In this document: positions 1-7,931 of the stretch, piece by piece | Layout of the letters: the number at the start of each line of letters is the position of its first letter | How positions within the stretch are numbered: position 1 is the stretch's first letter | Source of the DNA: a bacterium | GTDB lineage: Bacteria; Desulfobacterota; DSWW01 | DNA length: 64,000 bases | Reading direction: 5' to 3' | Assembly: GCA_028277985.1 (NCBI GenBank) | Contig: JANQFG010000045.1 | Location: 1 to 64,000, forward strand | The notes under the pieces: generated by a model | Seen by the model: the letters and a program-made list of their open reading frames with translations, nothing else | Told to the model about the DNA's origin: nothing | The model's database searches: none | Position numbers and translations under genes: made by a program

Positions 1-45
1 GCCGAGGCCCGGCAAACCGCCAACTCAGTCAATTCGGATTTCCTT

Positions 46-861
46 ATGGCGCGACCCATTTCCACGAAGAACAAGATGCGCATGAAGCAGCTGATGGCCG
101 AAACCGGCGTCACCAAGGCCACGATCCAGTTCTACGTGAACGAGGGCCTGATCCCGAAACCGATAAAGACCCATGCCAACATGGCCTACTACGACGAGTC
201 CCACGTAAACGCCATTCGCCTGGTCAAGGAGCTTCAGTCGAAGAGGTTCCTGCCCCTGTCCGTCATCAAGCGGGTGATGGAGGGCGAAAAAGGCGGGATG
301 AGCGTGGATGAAATACGCACCCTGGTGGAAATCGACGGCAAGCTCTTCACAAACATTCGGGAGCAACCGACACAGAAGCCCTTGAACGCAAACGAGCTTT
401 CGAAGAGGACCGACGTCGATTTGGATGACATCCGGATCATGGAGAAGATGCAAATCATCACCCCCATCCGGAAAGGCAACCAGGAGCTCTACGGCGAGGA
501 TGACATCCGGATCGTGGAGTGCTTCGGCAGATTCCGGAAAGCGGGGTTCACGCCCGAACTCGGAATCGACGCGACCCAGTTGAAGATGTACTGGGATTTC
601 ATGAAGATGCTGGTGGCGGAAGAGTTGAAGATCTTTGCCAAGCTGACCTCGGGCAAGGTGCCGGCCCAGAGGCTTCCGGCCATGGTGGAAGACGCGGCCG
701 CGATTGCCGGCAATCTGATGGGGCTGTTCCACAAGAAGATCCTCATAGAAACCACCCGGAGATTCACGGTGGAATTCATGGAAACAGTTACCGGCGCAGA
801 TTCAAGCCGGGCAGGACCTGGAAAAGCACGGAAGAAGTCGGTCAAAACCAGCACAACATAG
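46..861 (+). CDS. MerR-family transcriptional regulator with two MerR-like heads
   Basis: 271 aa predicted cytoplasmic DNA-binding regulator. Residues about 12-80 form a MerR winged helix-turn-helix with the typical IQFYVNEGLIPKP recognition segment. Residues about 115-170 look like a second, more degenerate MerR head (ELSKRTDVDLDDIRIMEK, then a wing and YGEDDIRIVE). The C-terminal third is helical and shows no cysteine cluster or obvious ligand motif, so metal sensing is not suggested. The ATG at 46 has only a poor ribosome site; 45 bases of upstream sequence are visible, so a control region cannot be judged. The downstream decarboxylase gene begins 258 bases later and could be a target, but that is inference. 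The family call is firm; the effector is unknown. Confidence 0.85.
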   Translation: MARPISTKNKMRMKQLMAETGVTKATIQFYVNEGLIPKPIKTHANMAYYDESHVNAIRLVKELQSKRFLPLSVIKRVMEGEKGGMSVDEIRTLVEIDGKLFTNIREQPTQKPLNANELSKRTDVDLDDIRIMEKMQIITPIRKGNQELYGEDDIRIVECFGRFRKAGFTPELGIDATQLKMYWDFMKMLVAEELKIFAKLTSGKVPAQRLPAMVEDAAAIAGNLMGLFHKKILIETTRRFTVEFMETVTGADSSRAGPGKARKKSVKTSTT

Positions 862-1119
862 ACAGGCTCGCCCAAGCCTCTCGGTCGCTCGCTTCGGTGA
901 AGCGGCCAAGGCCCGAACCGGATTCCCCAACACCCTCGTTTCCTCGATCTGCCCGGGAAAAGGGCCTCCCGGCCTTCCGCGGTGCCCCCGCAATCAATCC
1001 CTGGCCAAAACGCATCCAAAAAATACAGCACGGGTCGCGGAGGCGATCCCCTCTCCGCGAGGGTTCATCGTCGACCGCGGGCATGATCAACATCACCGCT
1101 TCGAAAACGAGGAGCCTCC

Positions 1120-2808
1120 ATGTCCAACCACGTTTCTGTAGGCCAGTATCTTCTTCAGCGACTCTATGAAAAACAAGTTCATCACATATTCGGCATTCCG
1201 GGAGACTACGTGCTCGGGTTCTACGATCTTCTGGAGCAGAGCCCGATTCAGCATGTGGGCACCTGCCGCGAAGACGGGGCCGGGTTTGCCGCTGACGCCT
1301 ATGCCCGCGTCAAAGGAATGGGCGCCGTCTGCGTGACTTACTGCGTGGGGGGGCTGAACCTCACGAACCCGATCGCGGGAGCGTATGCCGAGAAATCACC
1401 GGTCATCGTCATCAGCGGCGCCCCGGGCGTGAAAGAAAGGGAGCGAAACCCCCTGCTCCATCATCGGGTACGGGAGTTCTCCACCCAGCAGGAGATCTTC
1501 AGCCACATCACCGTGGCACACACCGCCCTGGAAGACCCGCTCACGGCTTACCGGGAAATCGACCGGGTATTCGACGCCGTCGAGCGTTACAAGCGCCCGG
1601 GCTATATCGAGATTCCGTGGGACATGGTCGACCGGGTGACACCGCACCGGCGCGTCCCCATGGACATCGCCGAGTTGACCGACATGTGCGCCCTGGAAGA
1701 ATGCTTGGAAGAGGCCGTCTCGATGCTGAACGAGGCGGAGCAGCCCGTGATCCTCGCCGGGATCGAGTTGCACCGTTTCGGCCTGCAGGACGCCCTGGTC
1801 CAATTCGCAGAGGAGAAGAACATCCCGGTGGCCGCGACCATTCTGGGTAAGTCGGTCATGAGCGAAGCGCACCCTCTGTACCTGGGCGTCTACGAGGGTG
1901 CAATGGGCCGGGCCGAGGTTCAGGAGTATGTGGAAGCATCCGACTGCGTCCTCATCCTCGGAGCCTTCATGACCGACATCAACCTAGGCGTCTACACGGC
2001 GAGCCTCGACCCGGGCAGCACCATTTACGTTACCTCGGAGCGTTTATCGGTCAAACACCACTCGTTTCACGATGTCCCCTTCCGGTCCTTCATGGCTGCT
2101 CTGGAGAGGGCGTCCATTCGGCGAAGGCCGCACCCGGATTTGCCTCCTCGGCCCGAGGATTCCCTGGAGGAGCAGAACCCGAATGCCCCGATCACCATCA
2201 AGGGCATGTTCCATGAAGTGGACCGGCATCTGACCGAAGATACCATCGTGGTCTCGGACGTGGGCGACTGCCTGTTCGGCTCACTCGATCTGAGGATTCA
2301 TCGGAAGACGGAGTATGTCTGCCCTGCCTACTACACATCCATGGGTTTCGCCGTGCCTGGCTCTATCGGGGCACAATTGGCCGAGCCTCGCCAAAGGCCG
2401 CTCGTGCTGGTCGGGGACGGCGCATTTCAGATGACCGGGCTGGAGCTTTCCACCGTTGCGAAGTACGAGCTGAATCCGGTGGTCCTCGTCCTGAACAACC
2501 GGGGATACTCCACGGAACGGCAAATCCTGGACGGCCCCTTCAACGACGTTCATGGGTGGGAGTACAGCCAGGTTCCGGCACTCTTGGGCCAGGGGCGAGG
2601 TTTTGTGGCGAAAACGGCGGGTGAATTACGCGAATCCCTGGCAAGCGCCTTCGCATACACGGATACATTCAGCATCGTCGACGTACATCTCGACCCGTAC
2701 GACAGGTCCCCCGCGATGGAACGACTGGCGAAACGCCTCGCCGCGAGAACGAACAAGGAACCGCCACCCATAGAGGCCGGTGAAGAAACCCGGACCGTGC
2801 CGGCTTGA
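1120..2808 (+). CDS. Thiamine-diphosphate-dependent 2-oxoacid decarboxylase (pyruvate/indolepyruvate decarboxylase type)
   Basis: 562 aa, the normal length for the family. These cytoplasmic ThDP enzymes decarboxylate 2-oxoacids such as pyruvate, phenylpyruvate or indolepyruvate to aldehydes. The N-terminal domain has the cofactor-activating glutamate in CREDGAGFAADAYAR (E51) and the paired histidines of decarboxylases (HHRVREF, H114/H115). The C-terminal domain has the ThDP/Mg motif GDGAFQMTGLEL, closing with LNNRGYSTER (about residues 432-470). The HH pair favours a decarboxylase over an acetolactate synthase. The start follows an AGGAG-like sequence just upstream (GAGGAGCCTCC region). The substrate cannot be read from sequence; aromatic or branched 2-oxoacids would fit the catabolic neighbours. 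Confidence 0.88.
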   Translation: MSNHVSVGQYLLQRLYEKQVHHIFGIPGDYVLGFYDLLEQSPIQHVGTCREDGAGFAADAYARVKGMGAVCVTYCVGGLNLTNPIAGAYAEKSPVIVISGAPGVKERERNPLLHHRVREFSTQQEIFSHITVAHTALEDPLTAYREIDRVFDAVERYKRPGYIEIPWDMVDRVTPHRRVPMDIAELTDMCALEECLEEAVSMLNEAEQPVILAGIELHRFGLQDALVQFAEEKNIPVAATILGKSVMSEAHPLYLGVYEGAMGRAEVQEYVEASDCVLILGAFMTDINLGVYTASLDPGSTIYVTSERLSVKHHSFHDVPFRSFMAALERASIRRRPHPDLPPRPEDSLEEQNPNAPITIKGMFHEVDRHLTEDTIVVSDVGDCLFGSLDLRIHRKTEYVCPAYYTSMGFAVPGSIGAQLAEPRQRPLVLVGDGAFQMTGLELSTVAKYELNPVVLVLNNRGYSTERQILDGPFNDVHGWEYSQVPALLGQGRGFVAKTAGELRESLASAFAYTDTFSIVDVHLDPYDRSPAMERLAKRLAARTNKEPPPIEAGEETRTVPA

Positions 2809-2860
2809 AACGCATGGCCCCGGTGGGAAGGTGTGGATTCTACAAGAAACGGAGAGAAGG

Positions 2861-3274
2861 ATGTCGAAAGGGTTGCACGCTGCGGTTGATTTCAGCGAGA
2901 AGCTGCAGCACATATTCATAACCACGGCGAACCGGGAGGGACTCGCTCACGTGGCAGCCGCAGACGGCATACGGCTTGGAGAAGAAGGATTCTTTCATCT
3001 AACCGGTTGGTATTGTGAGACCACGGCGCGAAACCTGGAGGAGAACCCCCTGATTTCGGTCGTACTCTGGGATCCGGACACGGACGTGGGCTATCAGGTG
3101 CTGGGAGAAGTGGAGGAGATCCAGGAAAAGGCGAGCCTGAACGGGTTCCTGCCCGAAACAGACGAGTTCCAATCCTTGCCACAGGTGGAGCGGGACCTGC
3201 TCGTCCGGGTCAAGGAAGTGCTGCTCTTCTGCCACGCACCCCATACGGACCGTATCATGGAGCCCCACGGGTAG
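2861..3274 (+). CDS. Pyridoxamine 5'-phosphate oxidase-fold flavin-binding protein
   Basis: 137 aa from the ATG at 2861, which has a good site (GGAGAGAAGG) directly upstream. A longer frame from 2780 overlaps the preceding gene and is less likely. The protein has the split-barrel pattern of small FMN/heme/F420-binding PNPOx proteins: a first strand with FITTANREGLAHVAAA, the central GFFHLTGWYCETTARNLEENP segment (a typical helix contacting flavin phosphate) and VVLWDPDTDVGYQVLGEVEE. No biosynthetic PNPOx active-site set is evident, so a redox or flavin-storage role is likelier than vitamin B6 synthesis. It lies 52 bases after the decarboxylase gene and is probably co-transcribed. Confidence 0.75.
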   Translation: MSKGLHAAVDFSEKLQHIFITTANREGLAHVAAADGIRLGEEGFFHLTGWYCETTARNLEENPLISVVLWDPDTDVGYQVLGEVEEIQEKASLNGFLPETDEFQSLPQVERDLLVRVKEVLLFCHAPHTDRIMEPHG

Positions 3275-3282
3275 ACCCGTGG
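3265..3282. terminator. Perfect 8-bp inverted repeat across a stop codon
   Basis: CCACGGGT, two bases, ACCCGTGG. The repeat contains the stop codon of the PNPOx-fold gene. There is no T-run, so it is at best a weak or factor-assisted terminator, or an mRNA 3'-end stabilising hairpin. Confidence 0.35.
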
Positions 3283-3411
3283 CACCATCTCGGAGCCCTT
3301 GTGGGCGACATCACGCCGAAGCTCTGAAGGGCGAGTTGTGACGAAGGCATGTCTAATCATCAAGGGCCAAGGCCGTGGTACCCTTCGAGGGCGGATGGGT
3401 GATCTTGCTCG

Positions 3412-4254
3412 TTAGGGGTATGCATACCACCGGCCGGGGATGAATTCCTGAAACTCGACGTCATGCTTGTCGAATTGGGAGCGAAGGGGACTCAGATCCG
3501 TGGGATTCGCCCCCTCCATGAGAGGGTCGTGGTGTTGGGGAACGATGATCTCGGCACCTGAGGCCAACCCGAACTCGACCACTCGCTCTTCCATTCCCTC
3601 GAGCGTCCGTCCCGGAATGACCTGAAGCAACGTCATGAAGGAGCGGGCGCTTCTCGCTACCTCCATCAAGGTCGGATCCGGATACGATCCGGCCATGTAA
3701 ACCCGCCTGTCATCCCCTGTGTCGATGACGAAATTCAGCTGTTCTCCGGCAGGATACTTGAGCATCCATTCCTCCAGATGCTCGGGCGGGCGGATCGGTC
3801 CCAGGATCGCCTTCAGACCCACACGAAGCATCTCGGAGAAATCGCCTGCTGCTTCGGTCGTGATGTCCTTGCCGGTCAGCCGCTGGTATTCGTGAACGAA
3901 GTCCACGTGTACGCCCCGGACCACATCCACAAGGAGCCCGTCTTCGTCGATCGTGTCGCCGGCAGTGATCGGAGTGAAACGTTCGGGGGCGATTTTCTGG
4001 TGTTCTATCAGAGCATTCGCGACCTCCTGGCTGCAGTAGATGCTGGGGTGGAATCGTTCGGCAAGTTTGCCCACATCCAGAATGTGGTCGTAGTGCCCGT
4101 GCGTGATGAGGATCGAATCGCATCCCTCGATCTGGTCCGACCCTATCGGTGCGTTGATCGAGTCGTCCAGATACGGATCGATCAGAATCGTTGTCGCCTG
4201 GTCCAGCTTGATTTCAAAACAGGCCGTACCCAACCATCGAATTTGAAAACCCAT
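3412..4254 (-). CDS. Metallo-beta-lactamase-fold hydrolase
   Basis: 280 aa. The zinc-binding signature THGHYDH is near residue 51, after the strand TTILIDPYLDD. This places it in the MBL superfamily, probably the UlaG-like/RomA-like branch of cytoplasmic hydrolases. Further histidine and aspartate ligands are likely in DTGDDRRVYMAGSYPD and VPQHHDPLMEG. An AGGAGGGG ribosome site precedes the ATG. It points toward the decarboxylase/PNPOx pair and ends 137 bases from it, a convergent arrangement. Substrate unknown: lactonase, phosphodiesterase and other hydrolase roles are all possible. Confidence 0.82.
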   Translation of the reverse strand: MGFQIRWLGTACFEIKLDQATTILIDPYLDDSINAPIGSDQIEGCDSILITHGHYDHILDVGKLAERFHPSIYCSQEVANALIEHQKIAPERFTPITAGDTIDEDGLLVDVVRGVHVDFVHEYQRLTGKDITTEAAGDFSEMLRVGLKAILGPIRPPEHLEEWMLKYPAGEQLNFVIDTGDDRRVYMAGSYPDPTLMEVARSARSFMTLLQVIPGRTLEGMEERVVEFGLASGAEIIVPQHHDPLMEGANPTDLSPLRSQFDKHDVEFQEFIPGRWYAYP

Positions 4255-4292
4255 CGGCGTCCCCTCCTGATCCGGCGGTACGATAACGGCAA

Positions 4293-4381
4293 TGGGGTCA
4301 GGCCGAAACGATCAACCCTCACAGCTGAGCCCGGCTGGGCCAAATACTGGGTCCAGGGTTGATCGTTTCGGCCTGACCCCA
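4293..4381. repeat. Perfect 27-bp inverted repeat of the GGGGTCAGG (REP-like) family
   Basis: The left arm 4293-4319 and right arm 4355-4381 are exact reverse complements. Each outer end reads GGGGTCAGGCC; the loop is 35 bases. It lies between the convergently facing ends of no gene: it sits between the MBL gene start and the glycyl-radical gene end. Elements with GGGGTCAGG-type outer ends are widespread in Desulfobacterota genomes and resemble RAYT-mobilised REP/BIME units, but no transposase is present here. Confidence 0.75.
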
Positions 4382-4477
4382 AATGGACCGTCAACCTTTC
4401 TTCCTCAGGATCGATGATTACGGCCGGATCGGAAAAGGTCAAGGGTGGACAGAGAACAGGGGGGGAGGGATGGGGCT

Positions 4478-4504
4478 AGGGTTGATACTTACGGCCTGAC
4501 CCCA
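4478..4504. repeat. Solo half-copy of the 4293-4381 repeat arm
   Basis: This 27-base stretch matches the right arm of the neighbouring inverted repeat except for a small central difference (GATACTTACGG instead of GATCGTTTCGG) and ends in the same GGCCTGACCCCA. It has no partner arm. It is followed by an A-rich stretch and a GGGGAC-containing segment (4505-4545) of the kind often seen with such elements. Confidence 0.6.
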
Positions 4505-4589
4505 AAAATAAAAAGGGGACGCAGCTCATTTATGAATGTCCCTGGGGGAGACAAGAGCCGCGCCCCCTTCCAATTGTGGAGGGAGCGGA

Positions 4590-4613
4590 CAGGATGAACC
4601 TTTTGTCATCCTG
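4590..4613 (-). terminator. Hairpin after the glycyl radical enzyme gene
   Basis: CAGGATGA and TCATCCTG are separated by 8 bases, 27 bases beyond the stop of the leftward glycyl radical gene. No T-run follows on the minus strand, so termination is only possible, not shown. Confidence 0.35.
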
Positions 4614-4640
4614 CCCGCCCCTGTTTCTGACCTGCTTCTG

Positions 4641-7145
4641 CTAGCCTATTCCCTGAACCGTCCTCTGGATGATGTTGTCCTGGGTCTTACGGCTGATGTC
4701 CACGAAGTGGGCGCTGTAGCCCGCGACCCGCACGATCACCTCCTGGTACTTTTCCGGATCCTGCTGCGCAGCCCGCAGGGTCTGGTCGGAAACCATGTTG
4801 AACTGCACGTGATCGAGCCCAAGCTCGGCCCACGTCTTCATGTAGGCCTTCCAGAGCTGATAGCCTTTCTCCCCTTCGAGCTGGGTCGGGGAGAGACGCT
4901 GGTTCAGCAGAAAGGCACGACCGTCGGTGACGTGGTCGATCTTGGCGCAGGACTTGAGCACCGCGGTGGGACCCTTCTTGTCCAGTCCCGGCCCGGGAGA
5001 GATCCCGCCGTCGTAGAGGGCGTCCCCGAGTCTTCGGCCGTTCGGAAGGGCATTGACGATGTTTGCGTAATGGATGTTACCACTCACGTTTTCCGGAAGG
5101 AGCGGCCAGTTGTTGCCGCTGGGGCACTTGAGGACCTTTGCGAAACGGGCCGTCTCGCGCAGGCAGCGGACCATGATGTCATCCACATAGTCGTCGTCGT
5201 TCCCCCACTTCGGCGCACTCTTGACGAAGTCGAGCCGCATCTCCTCGTAGCCTTCCCAGTTCGCCTCCAACGCGTCGACAAGCTGCTCCATGGTGTACTT
5301 CTTCTCATCGAAGACCAGCTTCTTGACGGCTGCCAGGCTGTCCGCGTTCTCCACCCACGTGAAGCCCGTCACCCAGGCATTGCCCCGCTCTCCTTCCGGG
5401 TTGATGATATCGTTCCCGGATTCGACCGATCGCTCGCAGATGGCGGACAGGAAGGGCCTGCCGAACAGCTCCGGATCCATGTACCGGCCGAAGTTCGACG
5501 TGCGGACCAGAAGGCTGAAGAGCCATTCCATCTGGCTGACCCAGGCCTCGAAGAGCTGCTCGAAATCGGTGTACTTGCGCGCGTCGCCGGTCTTGGGCCC
5601 CATCTGCATGCCCACCACATGGTCGTAGCCGTCGTGCAGAGCGTATTCAACGATCTTTGCACAGTTGGCCGTGGCGGATGCCATGCGGAAGGGCTGGTTT
5701 CCGTGCTTGGTCGGCGGACAAGGGGACATGCAGGCCTGGTGCACCCACAGCCTCGCCTCCTCTACCGGATGGCCGTACCAGTGCGTGGTGTTCTGGACGA
5801 GGATCGGATCATTCCGCATCGACGGGTAACCCAGACCATGACGGATACACTCGAAGCACTCGCGCATCACCTCGTCCGTCACCTTGGGATGCCACCGGAA
5901 TCCGAAGGTCGGGTTCGATACGCGAACGAGCCTCGCGGCCTGGAGGAGCGCGATCGTCATGTCGTTGCAGGCATCCGATCCGTCCGGCTTCACGCCGCCG
6001 ATCGTCCACACCCAGGTGCCGGTGATTCCCTGCACACCCTCTCGTGTCCATCTGGGAAGGAAGAGTCCGACTTCATGCGTACGGATCAGGAATTCGCCGA
6101 CCAGGTCCAGGGCCTCCTCCGAGGTAATCCTCTTCTCGATGTTCACGTCCTTGTCATAGTACGGCCCGTGATAGTAGTCCGGCCGCGCGGGCCAGGCCGC
6201 TTCGTTCGCCTCCAACCGGTTGATGACCTGGATGAAGTGGTCGAACTGGAGCGATTCCTGAAGGTTCCGGGGCGCCTTGGCAGGGACCCGTTCGCACGTC
6301 TCGGCCACACGGAGCAGTTCCTCCTTGCGCGTCGGGTCGCTCTCGAAGTTCTCAGCCACGATGCGGGCCAGCCGGGCATAACGATTCGCATAGCGAATGG
6401 CCGCCTCCAGGACGATCTTCATGGCGTCCCAGTTCTGGATCTTCTTGTACAGGGGAAGAATGTCCGGACCCGGGACTCCCGTGGTTCTTTCCTCCGCCTC
6501 TTCAAGGTTCGCATCGATTTCCTGGATGATGTCCTCGAACCCGCGCTTTCCGGTGAGGATGTACTCGTAGTCCTTGGTCGAATACGTCACGGCACCGGAT
6601 GAGGGCGTGCCCCAGCCGATGGCGCCGCTCATGAACTTGACCGTATCCTCTGGGTCGAGCAGAAGCGCCAGCTTGTCCACGGCCGCCTCGCCGGCCCACT
6701 GCTGCATGATCCCGGCAACCTGCTTGAGCGATTCCTCCTCCGGCTCGTCATGGATTCCAGGCTCGTTGTAGACCTCTTCGCTGATCATGCTCGCGCTGTC
6801 GGCGCGCCACATGATCTTGTGGGGGCCGCTTCCCACGTAGCCTACGAGCTGGGCCTGGTCTGTGATGAAGATGGAGATGTTGTCCATGACGTGAGCCAGG
6901 GCCTTCGCCTTTCTCATCATCTGCTGGTCGTGCTTTGCCTCGTCAGAAAAGAATCCCTGGGTCAGGAGGTCTGCGAACTCCAGATCGATCTTGATCCCCG
7001 GGTTGTAGTTCCCTCCGATCGCGCCTTTCTTCCAGATCGCCTTTCGCAGATAGTCGAGCCTCTTGGAGCGCTTCTTCTCCGCTGCCCACCACCACTCCTG
7101 CTTCTTCTCGAGTTCCTGGATGTCTTGTTCTATGGGTGTTGCCAT
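4641..7145 (-). CDS. Glycyl radical enzyme, fumarate-adding X-succinate synthase-like large subunit
   Basis: 834 aa, strictly oxygen-sensitive once activated. The C-terminal glycyl radical loop RVAGYSAHF is present, radical glycine G809. The thiyl-radical cysteine lies in QACMSPCPPTKHG (C472), and an arginine follows exactly 15 residues later (R487). That spacing matches Cys493/Arg508 of benzylsuccinate synthase alpha, where the arginine holds fumarate, so a fumarate-adding enzyme (toluene, cresol, alkyl-aromatic or alkane type) is more likely than a formate lyase, diol dehydratase or choline lyase. This is supported by the adjacent small subunit. No activating radical SAM enzyme is encoded nearby. 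A GAGGAGG site precedes the ATG. The family is sure, the reaction is inferred, and the substrate is unknown. Confidence 0.88.
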   Translation of the reverse strand: MATPIEQDIQELEKKQEWWWAAEKKRSKRLDYLRKAIWKKGAIGGNYNPGIKIDLEFADLLTQGFFSDEAKHDQQMMRKAKALAHVMDNISIFITDQAQLVGYVGSGPHKIMWRADSASMISEEVYNEPGIHDEPEEESLKQVAGIMQQWAGEAAVDKLALLLDPEDTVKFMSGAIGWGTPSSGAVTYSTKDYEYILTGKRGFEDIIQEIDANLEEAEERTTGVPGPDILPLYKKIQNWDAMKIVLEAAIRYANRYARLARIVAENFESDPTRKEELLRVAETCERVPAKAPRNLQESLQFDHFIQVINRLEANEAAWPARPDYYHGPYYDKDVNIEKRITSEEALDLVGEFLIRTHEVGLFLPRWTREGVQGITGTWVWTIGGVKPDGSDACNDMTIALLQAARLVRVSNPTFGFRWHPKVTDEVMRECFECIRHGLGYPSMRNDPILVQNTTHWYGHPVEEARLWVHQACMSPCPPTKHGNQPFRMASATANCAKIVEYALHDGYDHVVGMQMGPKTGDARKYTDFEQLFEAWVSQMEWLFSLLVRTSNFGRYMDPELFGRPFLSAICERSVESGNDIINPEGERGNAWVTGFTWVENADSLAAVKKLVFDEKKYTMEQLVDALEANWEGYEEMRLDFVKSAPKWGNDDDYVDDIMVRCLRETARFAKVLKCPSGNNWPLLPENVSGNIHYANIVNALPNGRRLGDALYDGGISPGPGLDKKGPTAVLKSCAKIDHVTDGRAFLLNQRLSPTQLEGEKGYQLWKAYMKTWAELGLDHVQFNMVSDQTLRAAQQDPEKYQEVIVRVAGYSAHFVDISRKTQDNIIQRTVQGIG

Positions 7146-7216
7146 GAGGGCCCCTCCTCTTTTCCACCGTTAGGTCTTTCAAGGAACGAGTCTTTTCCCT
7201 GTCTCTGTCGAGTTGC

Positions 7217-7381
7217 TCACCTCTTCTGAAACGATTCGCAGCTCGCCGCCTCCTGATCCGCATCCACCGGTCTGGCCTTGTAATAGGCCTGCCTGGGGTC
7301 CACGACCCTGTGGATACAGTCGCCCTTCTCCTCGCTGCCCTCCAAGGCGAAGAAGCATTTACACTCTTTGCATGTCGCCAT
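7217..7381 (-). CDS. Cys-rich small subunit of the glycyl radical enzyme (BssC/gamma-like)
   Basis: 54 aa starting at the ATG whose upstream sequence reads GGGAGGTGAG. It begins MATCKECKCFF and has four spaced cysteines (CxxC...GDC...SCESF), with the motif KARPV between the third and fourth. Gamma and beta subunits of benzylsuccinate and alkylsuccinate synthases are small proteins of this sort that bind one HiPIP-like [4Fe-4S] cluster and modulate the large subunit. It is the first gene of the leftward operon, 71 bases before the catalytic subunit. Only one such small subunit is encoded, whereas benzylsuccinate synthase has two. Assignment rests on pattern and position. Confidence 0.75.
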   Translation of the reverse strand: MATCKECKCFFALEGSEEKGDCIHRVVDPRQAYYKARPVDADQEAASCESFQKR

Positions 7382-7495
7382 CTGTCTCACCTCCCTTCCT
7401 CTTGGTCTGATGGTATGAATTCGTATGAATGGGATCGGGTATCGAATGGTTGATGGATCCGACCTCAATTGGCCTCGATCACGACGCCCAGTAAG

Positions 7496-7510
7496 GCAAA
7501 ATGGATGCCA
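7496..7510 (-). promoter_or_regulatory. Sigma-54 (-24/-12) promoter of the glycyl radical operon
   Basis: On the minus strand the sequence reads TGGCAT-N5-TTGC, close to the consensus TGGCAC-N5-TTGC, with the invariant GG and GC at correct spacing. Transcription would begin near 7484, giving about 100 bases of leader before the small-subunit ATG. The divergent gene encodes a sigma-54 activator, which strengthens the call. Confidence 0.78.
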
Positions 7511-7778
7511 GGTCTGTACGTTTTTGTAACCTTTCGGTTTTTAAGCATAAATCGCAAGAAGGGCTTAGGCGGCCCCTTTGCCCGGGATATGGGCGCGCGA
7601 CACATGTGCCCGGACGGGCGACCCCAGATGGGCCGAATGACGTGTAACTACCTGAAAAAACAAAACAATTATTCACCGAACCTCCTCTTTCGGCGTGAGA
7701 CAATTCTGGCCACCTGCGGGCAGACCTTATTCATGTATGTAAGCACCTGTAATAACTACATTCACATGGATTTTTCGG

Positions 7779-7808
7779 TTGACAAGCCTGAAGAACCATG
7801 CCAACAAT
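7779..7808 (+). promoter_or_regulatory. Sigma-70-like promoter for the sigma-54 activator gene
   Basis: Perfect -35 TTGACA (7779-7784), 18-base spacer, -10 AACAAT (4 of 6). The activator ATG at 7932 lies about 115 bases further on. Confidence 0.45.
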
Positions 7809-7931
7809 GTCCTATCAACCGTGATGCGGGCACTCCTGTCCGGTCACCCCACCCTAACCAGATCGGCAGTGGGAACCGGGCCCAGAGCAGACCTCCACGG
7901 CGCTTGCACACCTCATGACCGGGAGCCGACC

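Larger units (their letters stand above)
7382..7931. other. Regulatory region between divergent glycyl radical operon and its activator
   Basis: 550 non-coding bases, visibly richer in A/T than the genes. The region holds a sigma-54 promoter for the leftward operon, a sigma-70-like promoter for the rightward activator, and presumably activator enhancer sites. An 8-bp palindrome CACATGTG at 7601-7608 and repeated TGTAAC/TGTAAT motifs near 7525, 7641 and 7749 are the only candidate enhancers I can see, and they are weak. Confidence 0.6.

Noticed and set aside
2780..2860. Upstream start for the PNPOx-fold gene
   Set aside because: The extension overlaps the decarboxylase gene; the ATG at 2861 has a much better ribosome site.
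4536..6602. A 688-codon open frame on the plus strand opposite the glycyl radical gene
   Set aside because: GC-rich DNA opens long antisense frames; it shows no domain, and the opposite strand carries a clear glycyl radical enzyme with conserved motifs.
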